Positions 1-15,151 are shown, counted from the first letter of the stretch. The stretch: 64,000 nucleotides of DNA from Chrysomallon squamiferum (GCA_012295275.1 CM022671.1:15364956-15428955); one strand, 5' to 3'. Notes: a model not told the origin generated them from the letters alone. Made by a program: numbers and translations.

Positions 1-1670
1 ATTTTAAAATCAGTACAAGTTATTACAAAAATGTATTTGTATAACATCCAGTTTTCAATGATTTTTTTAAAATAATAAATAAAAATAAATAAATAAAATT
101 CAGAAACGAAGTAAAACAAAAATGTATGGTATTGCATGGCCGTAATTAAAGTCTTTGATAAGAGGCAAAAACACTTAATCGCCGAACGGAGCGGAGCAAA
201 AAAAAAAAACGGGGGCGAGGGGTCTGGGGTTTAAATGACAATATACATTGCATCAGAGCAAAAACCGGGCTATGGTTGAAACGTGTGAAAAGATGCTATA
301 AGTCTTATATTATGAACCTGTTTGATGTCCGATGTCTTTGAAGTCTGTTATGTCTTTCATCGCAACGATGTCGGTAGATTTCAAACGGTAACCGTAGACA
401 TAAACGAATTCATTCAGTGGATATCATTTCTATCGGAAAAGAGATTTATATTTAATATTTTAAAAATAAAATATTTGTATAATAATAATAATAATAATAA
501 TAAAATTTTAAAAATAGTCAATTTCGGTGTAAGGCATTTGTCACATTTTCCTCTATGTAGTTACGGCCATGTGTTAATTACTTAAGACCCGCCGGAACGA
601 CTTTGTCAGAGGGGCGGCAGAGTAGCAATAATGAAAGCGAATTTTCTAGCTACATAAGCTCACGCTTGATAATTTTGAATCATAGATAAAGAAAAACGAT
701 TTAAATTTGACAGTGGTATAATTTGTAGCTATATTTATATAAATTATATGTGTAAGTAAGTTCGAAGTGAAAAGAATGAAGGTTATTTATCAATGACTAT
801 TTAGCATATCGGATAGAAATATTAATTATGGAGATTTATGTAAAAATCTGTTATCAGTCTGTAACAACGAAAAGTGATTGGAACCCGAACAATTTTTCAG
901 TACAAATAAAATGTGGTAAAATGGTAAAAATGTTTGGATGACGATCTCAACTGGCTATTCTTTAAAATACATTTTTGGATCATTGTTGATATTTTTTAAC
1001 AACAACAAAATCAGAACATCTTTATGTTTCGGTGACAATGTGAATATTACGTAAGCAGATGTTTTACCTGTTCCAAGAAAAAAGATAAATAAAATAAAAT
1101 CTCTTCCAATACTTTATTATAATTCATTTTTTTTACTTGGAAAATTAGCAACATGTTTTCTTTTTATAGAACGTAATTTACATGTATTTAGCAGCGTGAA
1201 ATACTTTTGAAATACAATTTGAAGAATTGTTTGATGTTATATTTATTTAAATACAGTATTTGTTTTTTAATCCCCCCCCCTTTTCTTCTAATTTTAAGTA
1301 AGAATTAGATGTAAAACAGCAAAGAAATTTCCAGTCAAATGTACACATAAAAGTCCTTTAACATTAAACAGTTCTTTTGAAATAATAATAATCATAATAA
1401 TCATAATAATCATAATAATGATGATGATGATGATGATAAACAACAACAACAACAAGAGCATAATTTCTCTGTGATTTTTAAATGACTAATTTTAAATTAA
1501 TAATTTTCTGCCCTGACTAATCCTGGATATATATGTATGAACCAAAAAGACAAAAAAGAAAAACATTCGTGAGAAAACAAGACATTTTACATAATACCCT
1601 ATTTTTTCATGACACATGAATTACAGACAATGAAACTACTGAAGCTGAGACAAATCGTGGGTAACAGACT
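1..1670. other. intergenic DNA upstream of UBE2N
   Basis: No coding region or RNA gene is recognised here. The stretch is AT-rich with short AAT runs (481-503), a run of C at 1272-1281, and ATA/ATG triplet runs at 1381-1435. Two small GC-richer patches (about 178-235 and 587-625) stand out but match nothing I recognise. The last few hundred bases should hold the UBE2N promoter. Confidence 0.5.
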
Positions 1671-1673
1671 GCT

Positions 1674-1681
1674 GATTGGTT
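1674..1681 (-). promoter_or_regulatory. inverted CCAAT box upstream of UBE2N
   Basis: The sequence GATTGGTT is the reverse of AACCAATC, the NF-Y type CCAAT box. It lies about 105 bases before the UBE2N start codon, a usual distance for a housekeeping promoter. No clear TATA box is visible. The assignment rests only on motif and position. Confidence 0.35.
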
Positions 1682-1779
1682 GATTTATTTCACTGCTCTC
1701 TAAAGACGAAGGAAGTAGTCTGAGCGTTCCGCCATTACATAGAAAAATCGGTTTTCCCTTGATCTGAAATATAAAGGGA

Positions 1780-4700
1780 ATGGCCGGGCTTCCAAGAAGG
1801 ATTTTGAAAGTATGAATAATATAATTGCCATTTAATAGTTTAATTTATTAATATATTATTTAGACAGGGCTGGTATTAACGTAGCTTGTACATATATGCG
1901 TTTTATTTATTGTTTATTATTATTATAGAGATTTCAGTTTTAGACTAAATTTGAGTTCGCAAATCTTAAAATTTGGATGTATTACCATTAATCTGAGACT
2001 TTAAATTGTGTGAATGATGATAGATGAAAAAATATACAAAAAACAATATGTGGAAATAGATATTGTATTTGAAAGTTAATTTATTTTTGTCAAACGTTAA
2101 AAGTTAATGAAAACGTTTTATTTTCAATACATTTTGTTTTTAAAGGAGTTTTGTTGTCCTTAATTTGTCAGATATTAAACAACATGGAATTATTCTCTGA
2201 GTCTAAATTGGCACTTTTTTATGGACAGAAAATTTTAATCAAATAAAAATATTGTGCAGAAAAAATAATTTTGATAAATCTATCTCTTGAAAGGAATTAT
2301 TAACAACAGAATATACAATAAATGATAACAGGTTTACAGTAAACATACCGTACATTGACAGTCTGTATTGTAGTAAGCAGGACACACTGAATCAAAGAGG
2401 TATTTTTTACCTTTATGCCATATTGTGTAAAGTAGTGCATACTTGATGTTTCGCACATATAAAAAAAAAAATTACCTCTAATAAATAAAACAAATAAATA
2501 TAATTATGAAAGATGTAAGTACAATTAATGTTGATTATGTTCATAACTGTATTTTTTAATATTTTTATTATTATTAATTTTTTTTCAATCATCTTAAACT
2601 AGGAAACACAAAGATTGATCGCTGAACCTGTTCCAGGTATCAGTGCTGTCCCTGATGAAAACAACGCAAGATATTTCCATGTTGTGGTTGCAGGCCCTGC
2701 AGAGGTAAGTTACAGGACTGTGCTATTATTATGTTAGAGAATACTTCACCATTGCAGGAATCTGGGCATCTCTTTATGTTAATCTCTAAATAAATGCAAA
2801 ATAATATTTCTGATAAAATATATTTAACAAAAATATTTGTATCTGGGGAGAATAAAAGCAAAACCTCTGCAAATTATTAGCTTTCTAAATACTAGGTGAG
2901 GGCAAGAATTAAAATTTGATAAAAAGTTATAAATTCAAGGGACACATCATTTAGCTGAACAATAAATTTATATCATTTTAAAACAAAACAAAAAACAACT
3001 ACAATTGTTAATAATTTTTATTTTGTTACATTATAATTCTTGGCACAATGACAATTCTTTCATAATATTTGACTCTTTATCAATTCCTCTGGTTTTTATT
3101 TTTATTACTCCAAAATTCTAGTATGTAAATCAATTCCTTTAGAAACGACTTAATGATCAAGTGCTCTATTTTGACCAGTTCAGAAACAGTTAATCTAAAG
3201 GCAAAAATAAATATATTAAAAAACAAATTAACATAGAGTATCTTTGCAGCTGTTAAGAATTGACTGAGGAAAGGTAGTTGTTCATTTCCTCTACCCTCAT
3301 CTGCACATCTGTTACCTGATATTTTAACTATAAATAGTGTTTAAATGTTGTTCAGTCATTTATTTGTTTATAGTTATTTTTATTTCTCAAATTGCTTTTT
3401 TCCACACATAAAGTATAATAATAAAAATAATTACCAGCTTATATATCAGGTATGATAATTTCATTTAATTTCAAGTCTAAATACACTAAAATGATGGATA
3501 TCAGAAGTTATTGTTAGAAATGTCTTTTTATTAATAAATTTTAGATTCTTTTGATTCTTTGTCATTAAGCTGATTATTCTGTATAATTTGTTATGCTTAT
3601 AATATTTTAGATTCAGTCAATTGTCATTTTTTATTCAAAGATTTTATATCATCACTCTGTTTCTTAATCTTATTAAAACAAATGGAAAATTGTATACCAT
3701 CTGAAAATTTGATTAGCAAAATAAAGGGTAAAAATAATCTGATACATAACTGATGTATTTATTTAGGTAATCAGATGGTGATTATTATTAACATTTTTAT
3801 TTTTATTCCAGTCACCATATGAAGGAGGAACATTTAAGATGGAACTATTTTTGCCTGAAGAATATCCAATGTCTGCTCCAAAAGTTCGTTTCATGACAAA
3901 AATATATCATCCAAATATAGACAAAGTGGGACGAATATGTTTAGATATTCTAAAAGGTAACTGTTGAAATCACTTTGTTTTTACATGAAGAATATCCAAA
4001 CAAACATATATCATTATATTAAAACTTTGTACAAATAATGATAAGGTAATCTGAATGAGGTTTTAATAGTACAGTGTCAAAGAGTCATGAGAAAAAGACA
4101 AGGTCGACAAATGGCATACAAATTATTACAAAAGAAACATGAAATCTTAACCACCACATTGTTCCATAGAGTTGCTGCCCTTGGATTAAACAAAAAAAGA
4201 ATCTGCAGGGAACTTAAGTGATTGAGCACTGTCCAGTTTTTATTGTCATGGACTCTGCTGGATACTCCAAAAATGCATTAATACTTTAACATTTTCATAA
4301 TCTGTATCTAATTTCAAAATGGTTACAAGCATTGAAGATATTACCCACCCACCTTCACATTGGATGTGGATGGTACACTTAACTTTTGCATAAATGTTTA
4401 TTTGTACTAGAATATATTTTTATCTATAACTTCATAATTTGAAACCTATTAACTATTTAGTTTTTCTTTGGCATTTTTCTTTTAGATAAATGGAGTCCAG
4501 CATTACAAATTAGAACAGTTTTACTCTCCATTCAAGCACTGTTGAGTGCTCCAAACCCAGATGACCCACTTGACAATACAGTAGCAGACACCTGGAAGAC
4601 TGATGAACAAGGAGCTTTGAATACAGGTAAATTATCTTTAGCAAACATTCAAAGTAGTTTTGCTTATTACTGCTGATCTCTATTTGTGTATTAAATATTG

Positions 4701-6313
4701 GTATCCTGACGTTGCAAATCATGGCTTTTAATTTATATATGCTTTATAGCAGTGTGAAGGAACCATAATAATTTAGAAAGTGTCAAAATACTTAATTTGT
4801 AGAGTGTCATCCATTTAAAATTAGAAACAGAATAAAGTGTGCATATGGCATACATTACCAGGTAGCTTTTTCCATAAAAATTATGGAATCTATCATTGTA
4901 AAAGGCATACATTATATATGTTGCCTCATTGTGAAATTCTGAATATTACTCAATTTAAGTCATAGATTCAAAATACGTTTCATTTGCAATGTCAGACTTT
5001 TTACTTACTTACTTTTTCTGCATTCCATATTTTTAATCAAAATATATTAAAGAGAAATAAAACTTCATATTTCAATTATTTGCACCAAATCTTGACTGCA
5101 TCTGGGACATGTAATGTTACTGTTCAAATGGGACTTTCCACTTTACTGTTAATAAACACAGGGTTATCTACCTTGGTTCTGATTTACCACATCGGGCAAG
5201 TAGCAGAACAGACTCAGAAAAAAGAAAAAGAAATAACAATAAACTATTGATATAAATTTGTTCTCCCCAACATCCATATTTTCTTTCTCCAATAAAAAAA
5301 AAAATTAAACCTTATTGCAGGCAGAAAACAAAGTCAATGATAAACTTTCTAATACAGTAGCATAATAAAAGTTTGTAAAACAGTCATCCTATTTCATGTT
5401 CATGCTAACTAATAATAGCCAAAGAAAAATACCTGAAAGATCAGCAATTTTACCTGATCTGAAAGAATGAGGTCAGAAAGCCAACCCAGGTACGGCTGTT
5501 TAATTTGTGAAGCACATGTTGGTAAAGCCTTGATTAAAACCAGACAATTTTTTTCATCTCATTAATAAGAGGCATGAACAAGCCCATCCCCTACTAGCCT
5601 CAGTTGCCTTATTGCCCTAGTTTGAGTAAGTGTAACAAACAAAAAATAATAATTTAAAAATATTTGGAGGCTGCTGTTTTTCTATAATCATGATATCATC
5701 ACATGCACTACAGATTGATCTGTTCTGAATAGGCAATTATATACATACATACCATACATTCACATGTGTGTGTGTGTTATTGATCCACAGTATATTCAAT
5801 AACGTGACTGCAGTTGTGCAGGTATAAACTGTCTGCTTTATAAATAACATATACGTGTGTGTTTGTGTGTGTGTGTGTGTGTGTTTATCCACACATTTTA
5901 TAACAGTATAATTTATTGTCACACTTTGTTATTAATAAGGATAGGTTGCCCAAAACATTAAAATAATGTTGTCGTTTAAAGAATAGTGTTAGAGCATTCA
6001 TTAATTCTGCCAAAGGTACACTTTAAAGCAGATCTGTACAGTATGTTTGACTTTACATACTAATAAAAAGTAACTGTTATTTTCTAATAATGATCATACA
6101 AAGATTTAGGTGAGAATGTTAATAAACAATTTAAGATTTTGACCTTGTATCTGCTATTATAATTAAACAGCCCAAAATTCCTTTATATCAGGTAATATAT
6201 CACTGTATAATATGTGTAACATTTATGTTGTGTATTATTTTTCAGATTATTAATTTTTTATTTATTTATTTATTTCAGCAAAGGCATGGACCAAACTATA
6301 TGCTATGAAATAA
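1780..6313 (+). CDS. UBE2N: ubiquitin-conjugating enzyme E2 N (Ubc13)
   Basis: Five exons read through as a complete 150-residue protein: 1780-1809, 2603-2704, 3812-3956, 4486-4626 and 6279-6313, all with GT-AG introns and matching phases. The product starts [10 protein letters not shown] and ends in YAMK. Ubc13 pairs with a Uev partner (UBE2V1/2) to build K63-linked ubiquitin chains in NF-kB signalling and DNA damage tolerance. Visible residues: catalytic Cys87 in RICLDIL, HPN motif with Asn79, the Uev-contact residues Glu55, Phe57 and Arg70, and the RING/TRAF-facing Arg6, Met64 and the Ser96-Pro97-Ala98 loop followed by Gln100. The human protein has 152 residues; here the C-terminus is slightly shorter and ends in Lys. 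The start is fixed by the conserved N-terminus. Introns are 0.5-1.7 kb and hold only AT-rich and CA/GT-repeat sequence. Confidence 0.97.
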
Positions 6314-6806
6314 ATTGCACTGATTTGGAATATTCTGTTGACTATGTGAATGAATTCTTTTATTTCTATTTTTTTTTTAAATTATCACCCTGTACATGTA
6401 CAACTAAAAATGTGTGTTTTATGTTTTTATTATTGTTATAATTTTTATTTAATTATTAATATTATTATTTTTGGTTGTTATGCACAAGATTTCATATCGA
6501 AATAAAAAATCTGGCATTGGTTCCACTTCATATTAAACAGCTTCTGTGTGGTGCACACGAAAATACCTAGATTTTGTCAGATGCTCTTAGTACAATTTGA
6601 TGTGTGAACAGTCAGACAGCCTAGTAATATTCATGACAGAATGTTATGTTTGTGTGTTTGTTACATTATGTACTTGTACATTCTGATGTTGATTCATCTA
6701 TTCTGTGTGTATGTTGAAAAATAACACAAACTGTCTGTAAACAGTTCTTTTACTGTGGATATTTACAGACCTTTTTGATTCATATATTTTCATAATATGT
6801 AATGAA

Positions 6807-6812
6807 AATAAA
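6807..6812 (+). terminator. candidate poly(A) signal of UBE2N
   Basis: An AATAAA hexamer lies about 490 bases after the UBE2N stop codon. Another is at 6501-6506, and a third at 8156-8161 is followed by T/GT-rich sequence. Alternative 3' ends are likely; sequence alone cannot say which is used. Confidence 0.4.
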
Positions 6813-9800
6813 GTGGCATATAATTCATGAAAATGAGAACAAAACAAAAACTGTTGTTCTTCGGATTTGTGAATTGAACTATTATTTATAGCAGTGCTGC
6901 TTGTAATATGATAATATTGTATATTTACAGTATTAATTTATAAAAATAACTGATCCAGTTTCTGTCTGTTACACATAACATATATGAATTAAATCTTGCT
7001 GAAATTGGTAAAGTTGTCTTCTGTATTTTGCGTGTAACAAAAATGATATATTTTAATTCTTTGAAGAAATCTAACCTTCAGATCAATGAACATTTAAAAT
7101 TAAAAGTTTTGAAATAATTGTTTTCTCTTTATTTTCTGGAAATTCATGATTTAGTTTAATGATTTGTACAGAAACACATGTTTTCCCCCCCCCTCTAATC
7201 ATAAAGAGTTTTACAATGCAAGTTACAAACATTTTTTTCTTTTCTTAGTGTTCAAGAAAGCTGCTTCATGGATATTAATAATTGTTATGGAACATCGAGG
7301 TCACAACATTCCTTTCAAAGATAAAAAAATAAAGAGGAAAGACATCTTTTGTTACTTTGTTATGAGCTTGGCAAATAATTTCTGTGACGTTAACATGTTT
7401 TAATATTTTTTAATGCTTTTACTTTCTCTTTTTCTAATTTTTTCCATGTATTTGATGTCACAATATATACTACAGAAAATATATGCCAACTTGGAACACT
7501 AGCCTTAACCTGTGTTAAGTCTGTCTAATGCTGTTAGTATACTGTCTCTTTTCATCCCTCAATCAGAATCTTAAATTATAATACTTTTAATTTGCTTTAC
7601 TGTTAAAATACAGCAGTACTGAAGCATCATAAAGTTTTTAAAATTTTAATTATTTAAATTTGAAGTTGTGAATAATGTTAAAAATAAAAAAATATTTAAC
7701 AGCTTTTCCAACCCCTCCCCCACCAAAAAAAAAATCTTTTCATACCCATTGTTTAAAAAGGTGAGGTGTGTTCACTTATAATTATCTCTTTGAATCAGTT
7801 TAATAATAACAAACCTCACATTGTTATAATGGACAGTAAAACATTTATTATAACAAAAATATGAGCAATTTTAATTTCTGACAGACTTACTTAATAGCAT
7901 AATTTGAAAAAATGCTATTATTTGCCAAATGTTTCTTTCACGTAATACATTCATAAATAGACATTGCTATCTTTAAAAATGCAGTTACAAAGGAAATCAA
8001 ACAATACTGAATTTCCATTACACATCTGTTTGTACACACCTTTTTCTGAGGTTTTGTTAAACACAGAATAGATTGTACATATACAGGTATGTACTTAGCT
8101 GCAGAACTGATAATTTATTTTATGTATTATCATAGCCATGGTGAATATTATGTAAAATAAATATGTTTTCTTCAATTACAATTTTGTTATGTTTCATTTA
8201 TTTATTTACATCTTTTAATTTAATTTTTTTTTTTTGTTGTTGTGCAACAGTCATCATTTAAATGCGAACTTCAAAAATATTACAGATTTCTAAACTAAAT
8301 GTACTGGCAGCTTTTCTAATAAGGAATTATGAAATATTTGATAATTACATGATAGAGATGAAGATGTTCAACACAGCAACTAAACTTAAATTAATAAAAT
8401 AATATAAAAAATGCATTTAATTCAGGTAATTTATTATTATTTTGTTACATAAGATGCTGCACAAGATACAGGAGAAAGCATTTTACAGTGGTAAATCAAG
8501 TCCTTAATTTTAACTTGTCTAAAATCACATTTTTATCTTTCTTGATACTGTTTCTGAGGGAAGACACCAAATATTTGTTTCTGGGACAATAAATGGAACT
8601 ATTTGTAGATTAATGAAGAGAAGAAAAGAACTTTAATATCTGTAACCTGTTCTTGGATGTGATTTTGGTTGGAATGTTATTGACTTTGCTCCAAGTAGGT
8701 CAATTGGGACACGACCCTGGTTTAGAGAAAACATTACTTGGATGTTTTAATTGTGTTTCACAGATATTTAAAAAGTTACTAACCAATGCTGTTAAAAAAA
8801 CAAAACAAACCCTGTAGCATTAGTTAATATAATAATCCATAGTTGTGACAGCTGTAACCCGTTTTAAACAACTGGATTCTTTTAAAGTATAGTTTGAATT
8901 TTCTTTCAGGTAAGTCATGCTCCGACAGTTCAGCACATTGGCAGGGTTCAGTACTTGCCTCAAGGCAATAAACTGTGACTGCTACTTAAACAGAAATAAA
9001 AATAATCTCAGATGTTATATCGTGGTCAAAAGGGCACATCTTTTTTTTTATCCTTGCCTATAATTTTTAAACTACTGGTTTTACTCATCACTAACATTAA
9101 TGTGTCACAAGCAATTTTTTTATTTAATACTGTACAGATCTATTGTGGCCCAGAACAACTGCCAGACACATTAGTTTTATAACTGACTATAAATATTTTA
9201 CTGCTGTACAAACTAATTACTCAGCATTAGCTGATCCAGAAAGGATTTTACAGGTTATAGTAAATACCTATGGTATGGATGGTTTCCTAGACTATAATTC
9301 TCTGTAACAGTGATGACAAATACATGGTTTAGGTCTAGTTAAAAATGTGAAATCTCAAAATATTCACTGTCATGCTACATGACAAATACATTTGCTGATT
9401 TGCTATTAACATTTGTTCTTTATAACAAATTGGCCAAATCAGGTTTCCAGTCATTTTAATCTGAACTATATAGTAAATTATGAAATTGGACTTTTTCATT
9501 CACCAGAAACAAAACTGTCGCTTCTTGCAAATAGAGAACATTTTTATACTTAAACACTTGTCTTGGTCAGTGGAATATTATTCTATGTATCTTGTACTAT
9601 CATATTCTCTCAATGACAGTCATTTTCCTACATCAACACACACGTTCTAAATAAACAGAAGATAGCAAACGGGACCAGTAAAAGAACTGGCAGATGGACA
9701 ACATAAATAAACATTAGCAGATGAAAAGAAACAAAATGATACAGTGATTAGCATGCCTGCTGTATATATATAATGTGTGTGTGTGTGTATTGTACTTAAA

Positions 9801-10592
9801 TTTTAGTTTTCATTATTTGCATACAAGGTATTATATTCGGTGCAGATAATAATAAAGTGACAGTAAATATTACACAGGCCTTCACATGAATGTATTTGAT
9901 AGAATTAAAAGAAGTTACATACAGATAGAGAAGAAAACAAAGAAAGAAAGACACATCTCTGTGGAGATTCTTATAACAATGTTAAAACACTTTTTTAGAG
10001 TGTGTGTGGGGTGTGGAAAAAAAATGGTTGCTTTAAAAAATACAGTTTATTCATTCAGTATTGTTACATTATATTAATATATAGTATCACTCAGCCACTT
10101 TGTTTTGCTTAACAAAGTCCAGTATTATATAAGAGTTTAATATTACACATATATGTATATATATGTGTGTGTGTATGTGTGTGGGTATGTATGTATGTAT
10201 GCATATATGTATGCTTGCACACATACATAGATGCATGAGTACATTCATACAGGTGTACCTAATGTAAACATGCATGCCACAGTTAAAATATCCTCCAGAA
10301 TGATATCATTATTTCAGTTCAAACGTAGCATAAGATATATTTGTGTGTGTGTATGTATGTATGTATTTGGAGGGTTGTTTTTGGTTTACACTTATTTTAA
10401 CTGACTGTTTAATTATGAACTGTCAACAGTTGTTAAAGATGATATTAGCTGTGGTTTGATCATTACCTCAAATATTATTCATGCAGGTTTTTTTTTTTTT
10501 TATGGGCTTTTTATGTGCAATTATGATGTTTCGTAAGCAGGACTTCACCAATTACCAATAACTAAATGTTAATAAGCAATTAAAAAAAAATG

Positions 10593-10672
10593 TAGGCGCC
10601 ATTTGTTCCGGATGCCATTTTTTTTCGGTGCCTTTTTTTCGGTGCCATTTTTTTAGTGCCATTTTTTCCACA
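10593..10672. repeat. short degenerate array with a GGTGCCATTTTTTT core
   Basis: Five imperfect copies of a roughly 17-20 base unit: variants of GCGCCATTTGTTCC, ATGCCATTTTTTTTCG, GTGCCTTTTTTTCG, GTGCCATTTTTTTAG and GTGCCATTTTTTCC. Each pairs a GCC-containing core with a T run. It is not a simple microsatellite. Confidence 0.6.
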
Positions 10673-12035
10673 GCACTCACGTGAGTCGGTATCGGCGATA
10701 GGTGCTTACCAAAAATGATACTCAGGACAATTTCAGTTCCAGAAGATAGATTTGAGCTCTATTCTCAAACAAGAGAGTACTTTTCATAATAATAGTAAGA
10801 ATGTTTGAAATAATTACTATTTAATAAACAAAGCTTTTCCAGTTTTGATTTTTTTTTTTTTTTTTTTTTTTTTTATTAAAAGAGCAGGAAACTAAAGTTT
10901 GTAAATTTCAATATTATCCCCAGACTTTCCCAAGTCAATTAAGTGTTAACAAAAAGCGGAGAATTTTCGCTTGTCTCGTGCGAAAATATTTAGGCCTAAG
11001 TGTTTTTAGTGTCATATGGATAACAATGTAATTATGTAATTTTACAGGTGAAAAGATAACAAAAACGTAGCATTGTTTAACGTGAAGAAGCGCGCATCAA
11101 TCGACTATGTTGATTTCTTCTGGAAACATTTTTGACGTCACACTGCAGTATGCTCCGACCACAGTCGCTATTTTTAGAGATACCTGAGCAGGTCACAGTT
11201 TGTGAAATACCTAGTAACTACCTTAGCACATCCATATTTGCGGTAAATGGATATTCTGCCATGTCACCGGAAAAAATATTTCATTCTGAATATCTAAATT
11301 TAGAAATGAAGAATCCTTCACTTAATTTAATAAGACAGGATTGCTTGCGTATTCATTGTTTATAAAATGATGGCAGACATCTTTGCACTTAGTGTCGTAT
11401 TTTACTATTTAGCATTTTAATCCAACACATACGATTGTTTTTAAATAATAAATGTTCATTCAAATAATTCATCTATGAGTTGAAAATTAGTTTTATTATT
11501 TATTTCTGGCATTTAAAAATTTTAACATATGTGAAAATAAGTGCGAATGAAAAACATATTAAAATAAAACAAAACTTAGTAAAAGTTACTGGTAATATTC
11601 CGGTTTAGTTCTACCCTTTGTTAACAGAAGTGTTGCTCACAGTCAACCACACCCTTTGAAATAAATAAATTAAAAAGAAAAATATATATAGCGATTGTGT
11701 TAACGCTGAACGAAAAGAAAAGCAGTCTTACGTAAGCAGAGACACACCCACTCACACACCCACGATAATCTGGTTTCTAAAATACATCATAACTCCTCAG
11801 TCTTCGCATTTAATTTATGACAAGTTCATCATTCACAAATGTAGACTCGTATATGTTCAAAAATAGCTGCTGGCACGATTACCTTTTATTCGGTTATATG
11901 TATCGTTTTCATTCACGGCATTATAGTATTATAATGGCTTTCTGTCACAAAAGGCGCAATGAATGTCTGCGCATTGACCGTATTGATTCCGCAAGAGCAA
12001 AACTTTACTGTTAGCGCAGTAGCATAGATATGTCG

Positions 12036-12038
<3 letters not shown>

Positions 12039-12117
<79 letters not shown>
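12039..12117. repeat. (GA)n microsatellite, about 39 units
   Basis: A perfect GA dinucleotide run of 79 bases. It opens a spurious Arg-Glu reading frame that I do not regard as a gene. Confidence 0.97.
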
Positions 12118-12119
<2 letters not shown>

Positions 12120-15059
12120 AGTTTTAAAGTTATAATATTTTTTAGCTTAAATATAATTAAACTGAACATGGCCCTGACATCTGTACAGTGCTTCCAGATT
12201 TTAACCTTGTTAACAATTTTGATACGTTTTCACTGTATTTCTTACATGATTTTCAGCTAGTGTTAAAAAGGATGCTGTTGAAAGATATCATGCAGATGGT
12301 AATTTTAGTAAATGTTTATCAACGTTTCTCTTGTATCATGTTACTCTCTATATTCAATATGTCTGTCATGAGACACAAAATGCGTGCTCTCTCGAACGAA
12401 AATTTGCTTTAGAAACACAATGATAGTCACGTGATTGCCTCAAAGCAAACTGGTTTTTAAACAAAGTTCGGGTGACCTAGTTGGTACTTAACAACTTCAC
12501 ACTGCAACACGACATATAATTATTATTGTTAGACTGTCTTCTTCTTTTTCTCTTTTTTTAAACAAAAATCCAGTTTTTCGCCTATAATTCACTCAACGAA
12601 GATTTATTAACTTAAAGTTTCAGAATTATTATTGTTATTGTTATTATTAGTATTAGTAGTAGTAGTAGTAATAGTAGCAGCAGCAGTAGTAGTAGTAGTA
12701 TTTAAGTTTTACCAAAATAATATATTGTTATAACTTTGTAATTTAAAAGAAAAACAAATAACTGAAACTCATTTTTTTTTTTTTTTTTTTTTCTTCTTCG
12801 TCTTTCTGTTACGGTTGTTGTTATTCTTATGGCTTAAATTTTTGTTGTAATTGGTATACTTTTTATAGACATAAATTTAAAATTTTGTCGATTTGTTATT
12901 CATAATACGTGAAAACTACGTTAATGTAAACTCAAACTGACATACGTAACACCCATTTCGGAACGGCTTGTGTTACGTGTATTGAATGCTTGAGTGGTTT
13001 GCAGATAACATTGTTGGCGTTTGTCCCTAGGCTATCAAATTGCTAAGTCTTCACTGTGCTTTCGGGTTTCAAGACAATAACATATTTTGTTAAGAATGCT
13101 TATAGCTACCAAGTGACTACTGAACTGTGAAAAGGTGCTTCTTCGACTTATTTGAAACTTGTCCAAAACCAGTTTTTATTTTTTATTTTTTATTTTTTTT
13201 AAAAGTATATATATTACGCTTAAACAATAGTATACAACCTGGGTTTTTTTTTTTTTTTTTTTTTTTTGTTCAGTTGTTTTGGGCGCCCAGAGTTAGATAA
13301 TAACAAAGTTTGATAATACTGCTACAAAATAGTTTAGCACAGCCATTTCCCTGTTTAAATACAGCCTAACAGTCGCGATGTCACTGCGTTGGAATATTGC
13401 TTGTGTTCACTATAGTCACTGTATTAGCTGTCCCAAATGCAATGCATCCGTCTTCAGACAAGTAGCCTAGGTGCTGGTTGTATCATGTAAATCTTTTTAT
13501 TTGTCTACAAAAATAAATAAAAACTGGTTTGAATAAGAAAATGTTGCTTAACAGAAACAAATATTTTATGAATAATATTTATATATTTATTTATATTATG
13601 TTGCAGATTTACTGATAAAAAGTCCATATCTAGTCAACATGTTAAGATTTGTCCAGAATAAGCGTCGTGTTATATATAATACCAGTACTTAATACAGACA
13701 TGCATGTGATTTTTAGAAAAGCAATAGCCTATAGAAGGCGTTTAATAAGAATAGATATTTGCTGAGGTGTATTTAAAACATGCATTCATTTAATAAGATT
13801 CTTTTTATTGTTACAAAGTCAACAGTAAAATGAATTAGAAATTGAACAGTGGAGCAGATACCTGAATACCGACTAAATCACGTGTGACATAAGCTTACTT
13901 TTAACAACAAGACATCCATATACATAATTTCTGCATTCGATCATAAAAGGAAACGAAGCTTGTGATTTGTCTTTGTACTGTGTGTTATAAACGTATTTAG
14001 CTATTCAGATACACACTTTTATAAATGTTTCACTTACATATTAAACGAAGCTGCTTTGCGATTGACTTCTTGTTGCTTATCGTGGGAAAGAATATTTCCA
14101 ATGGGTTCATTTATTCTGAAGCTGTTCTTCTCGTTCTAGGCTTGTCTTGTCCCGACAGCTTGCACAGATAAATGTATAGACAAGACCATTACTTCTGACT
14201 GAAGTTAAATAATTAAAACATTATTTTCATCATATTTTATGAATCATTAAATATTTAAACCTTCATACTGACGTTATTTCAGAAAGGATTCTTCTTCTTC
14301 TTTTTGTTACAGTTCAGTTCCAAATAGTTTACCACTAATTAATTATAACTTTCTGTTAGTAATCTTTAATGGATTTCAGAAAAATATATCTTTCTTTAAT
14401 ATATTAATATCTGCAACGAATATATGAATAAAAGGAAAGACGTTTCAATAAAGGAAGGACTCACAACATCCCCATAGAAAATATTTTGTTAGCTGGTGTT
14501 TTGTGTTTTTATTGTTGTTGTTTGACATTAAACAGCATATAACGCCTGAAACAAATGGAAAACAAAGAAGAAAAAGAAAAAGAAGAAGTCATACAAAATA
14601 GCAGTAAAATAAAACTTCCTAAAGTTAAATTAGGATGAAGTGTAAACAAACACTATAGTTTCTATCTGGTCTCCAATACTAAACATTTTAATTTCAAGAA
14701 CTGTTACAGCCTTCGTTTTAGAAAACTTTAGAGATAAACAAAATACGAGATACATTTATTATACATGCAAAATAAGATCCTGTTCTGGGTTTTTTATTAT
14801 TATTTTATTTTTTTGTCACACAGCATGCACCAAATTCAGCTGCCCATTGTTGAAGTCAGTTCAAGCAAAACTGCAAGTGACGTTCAACGATAACCAGCAG
14901 AAGTGAAAAGATGCTTACGTGATAACGCCCATCATTTTTTAGTGGTTAAAACCGACCTCATCCGCATTTAAAAATTCTGTCTTTGAAGATAACATAATAA
15001 TAAGAAGTTATTGTTAAGCCCATCCCTCTGAGGACTTTATGAAACCCTGAACATTTATC

Positions 15060-15078
15060 TATTTATCTATCTATCTTT

Positions 15079-15148
<70 letters not shown>
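15060..15148. repeat. (ATTT)n / (ATCT)n microsatellite
   Basis: A long tetranucleotide run starting with ATCT units and continuing as ATTT units. Nearby, 15258-15340 contains TTTC and TTA runs. Confidence 0.95.

Positions 15149-15151
<3 letters not shown>

Noticed and set aside
11132-11365. 77-codon plus-strand frame starting MTSHCSML
   Set aside because: No splice sites, repeats, domain or known similarity; its length is not surprising by chance.
12030-12260. Reading frame rich in Arg-Glu repeats
   Set aside because: It is only the (GA)n microsatellite read in frame; no splice sites or homology support it.
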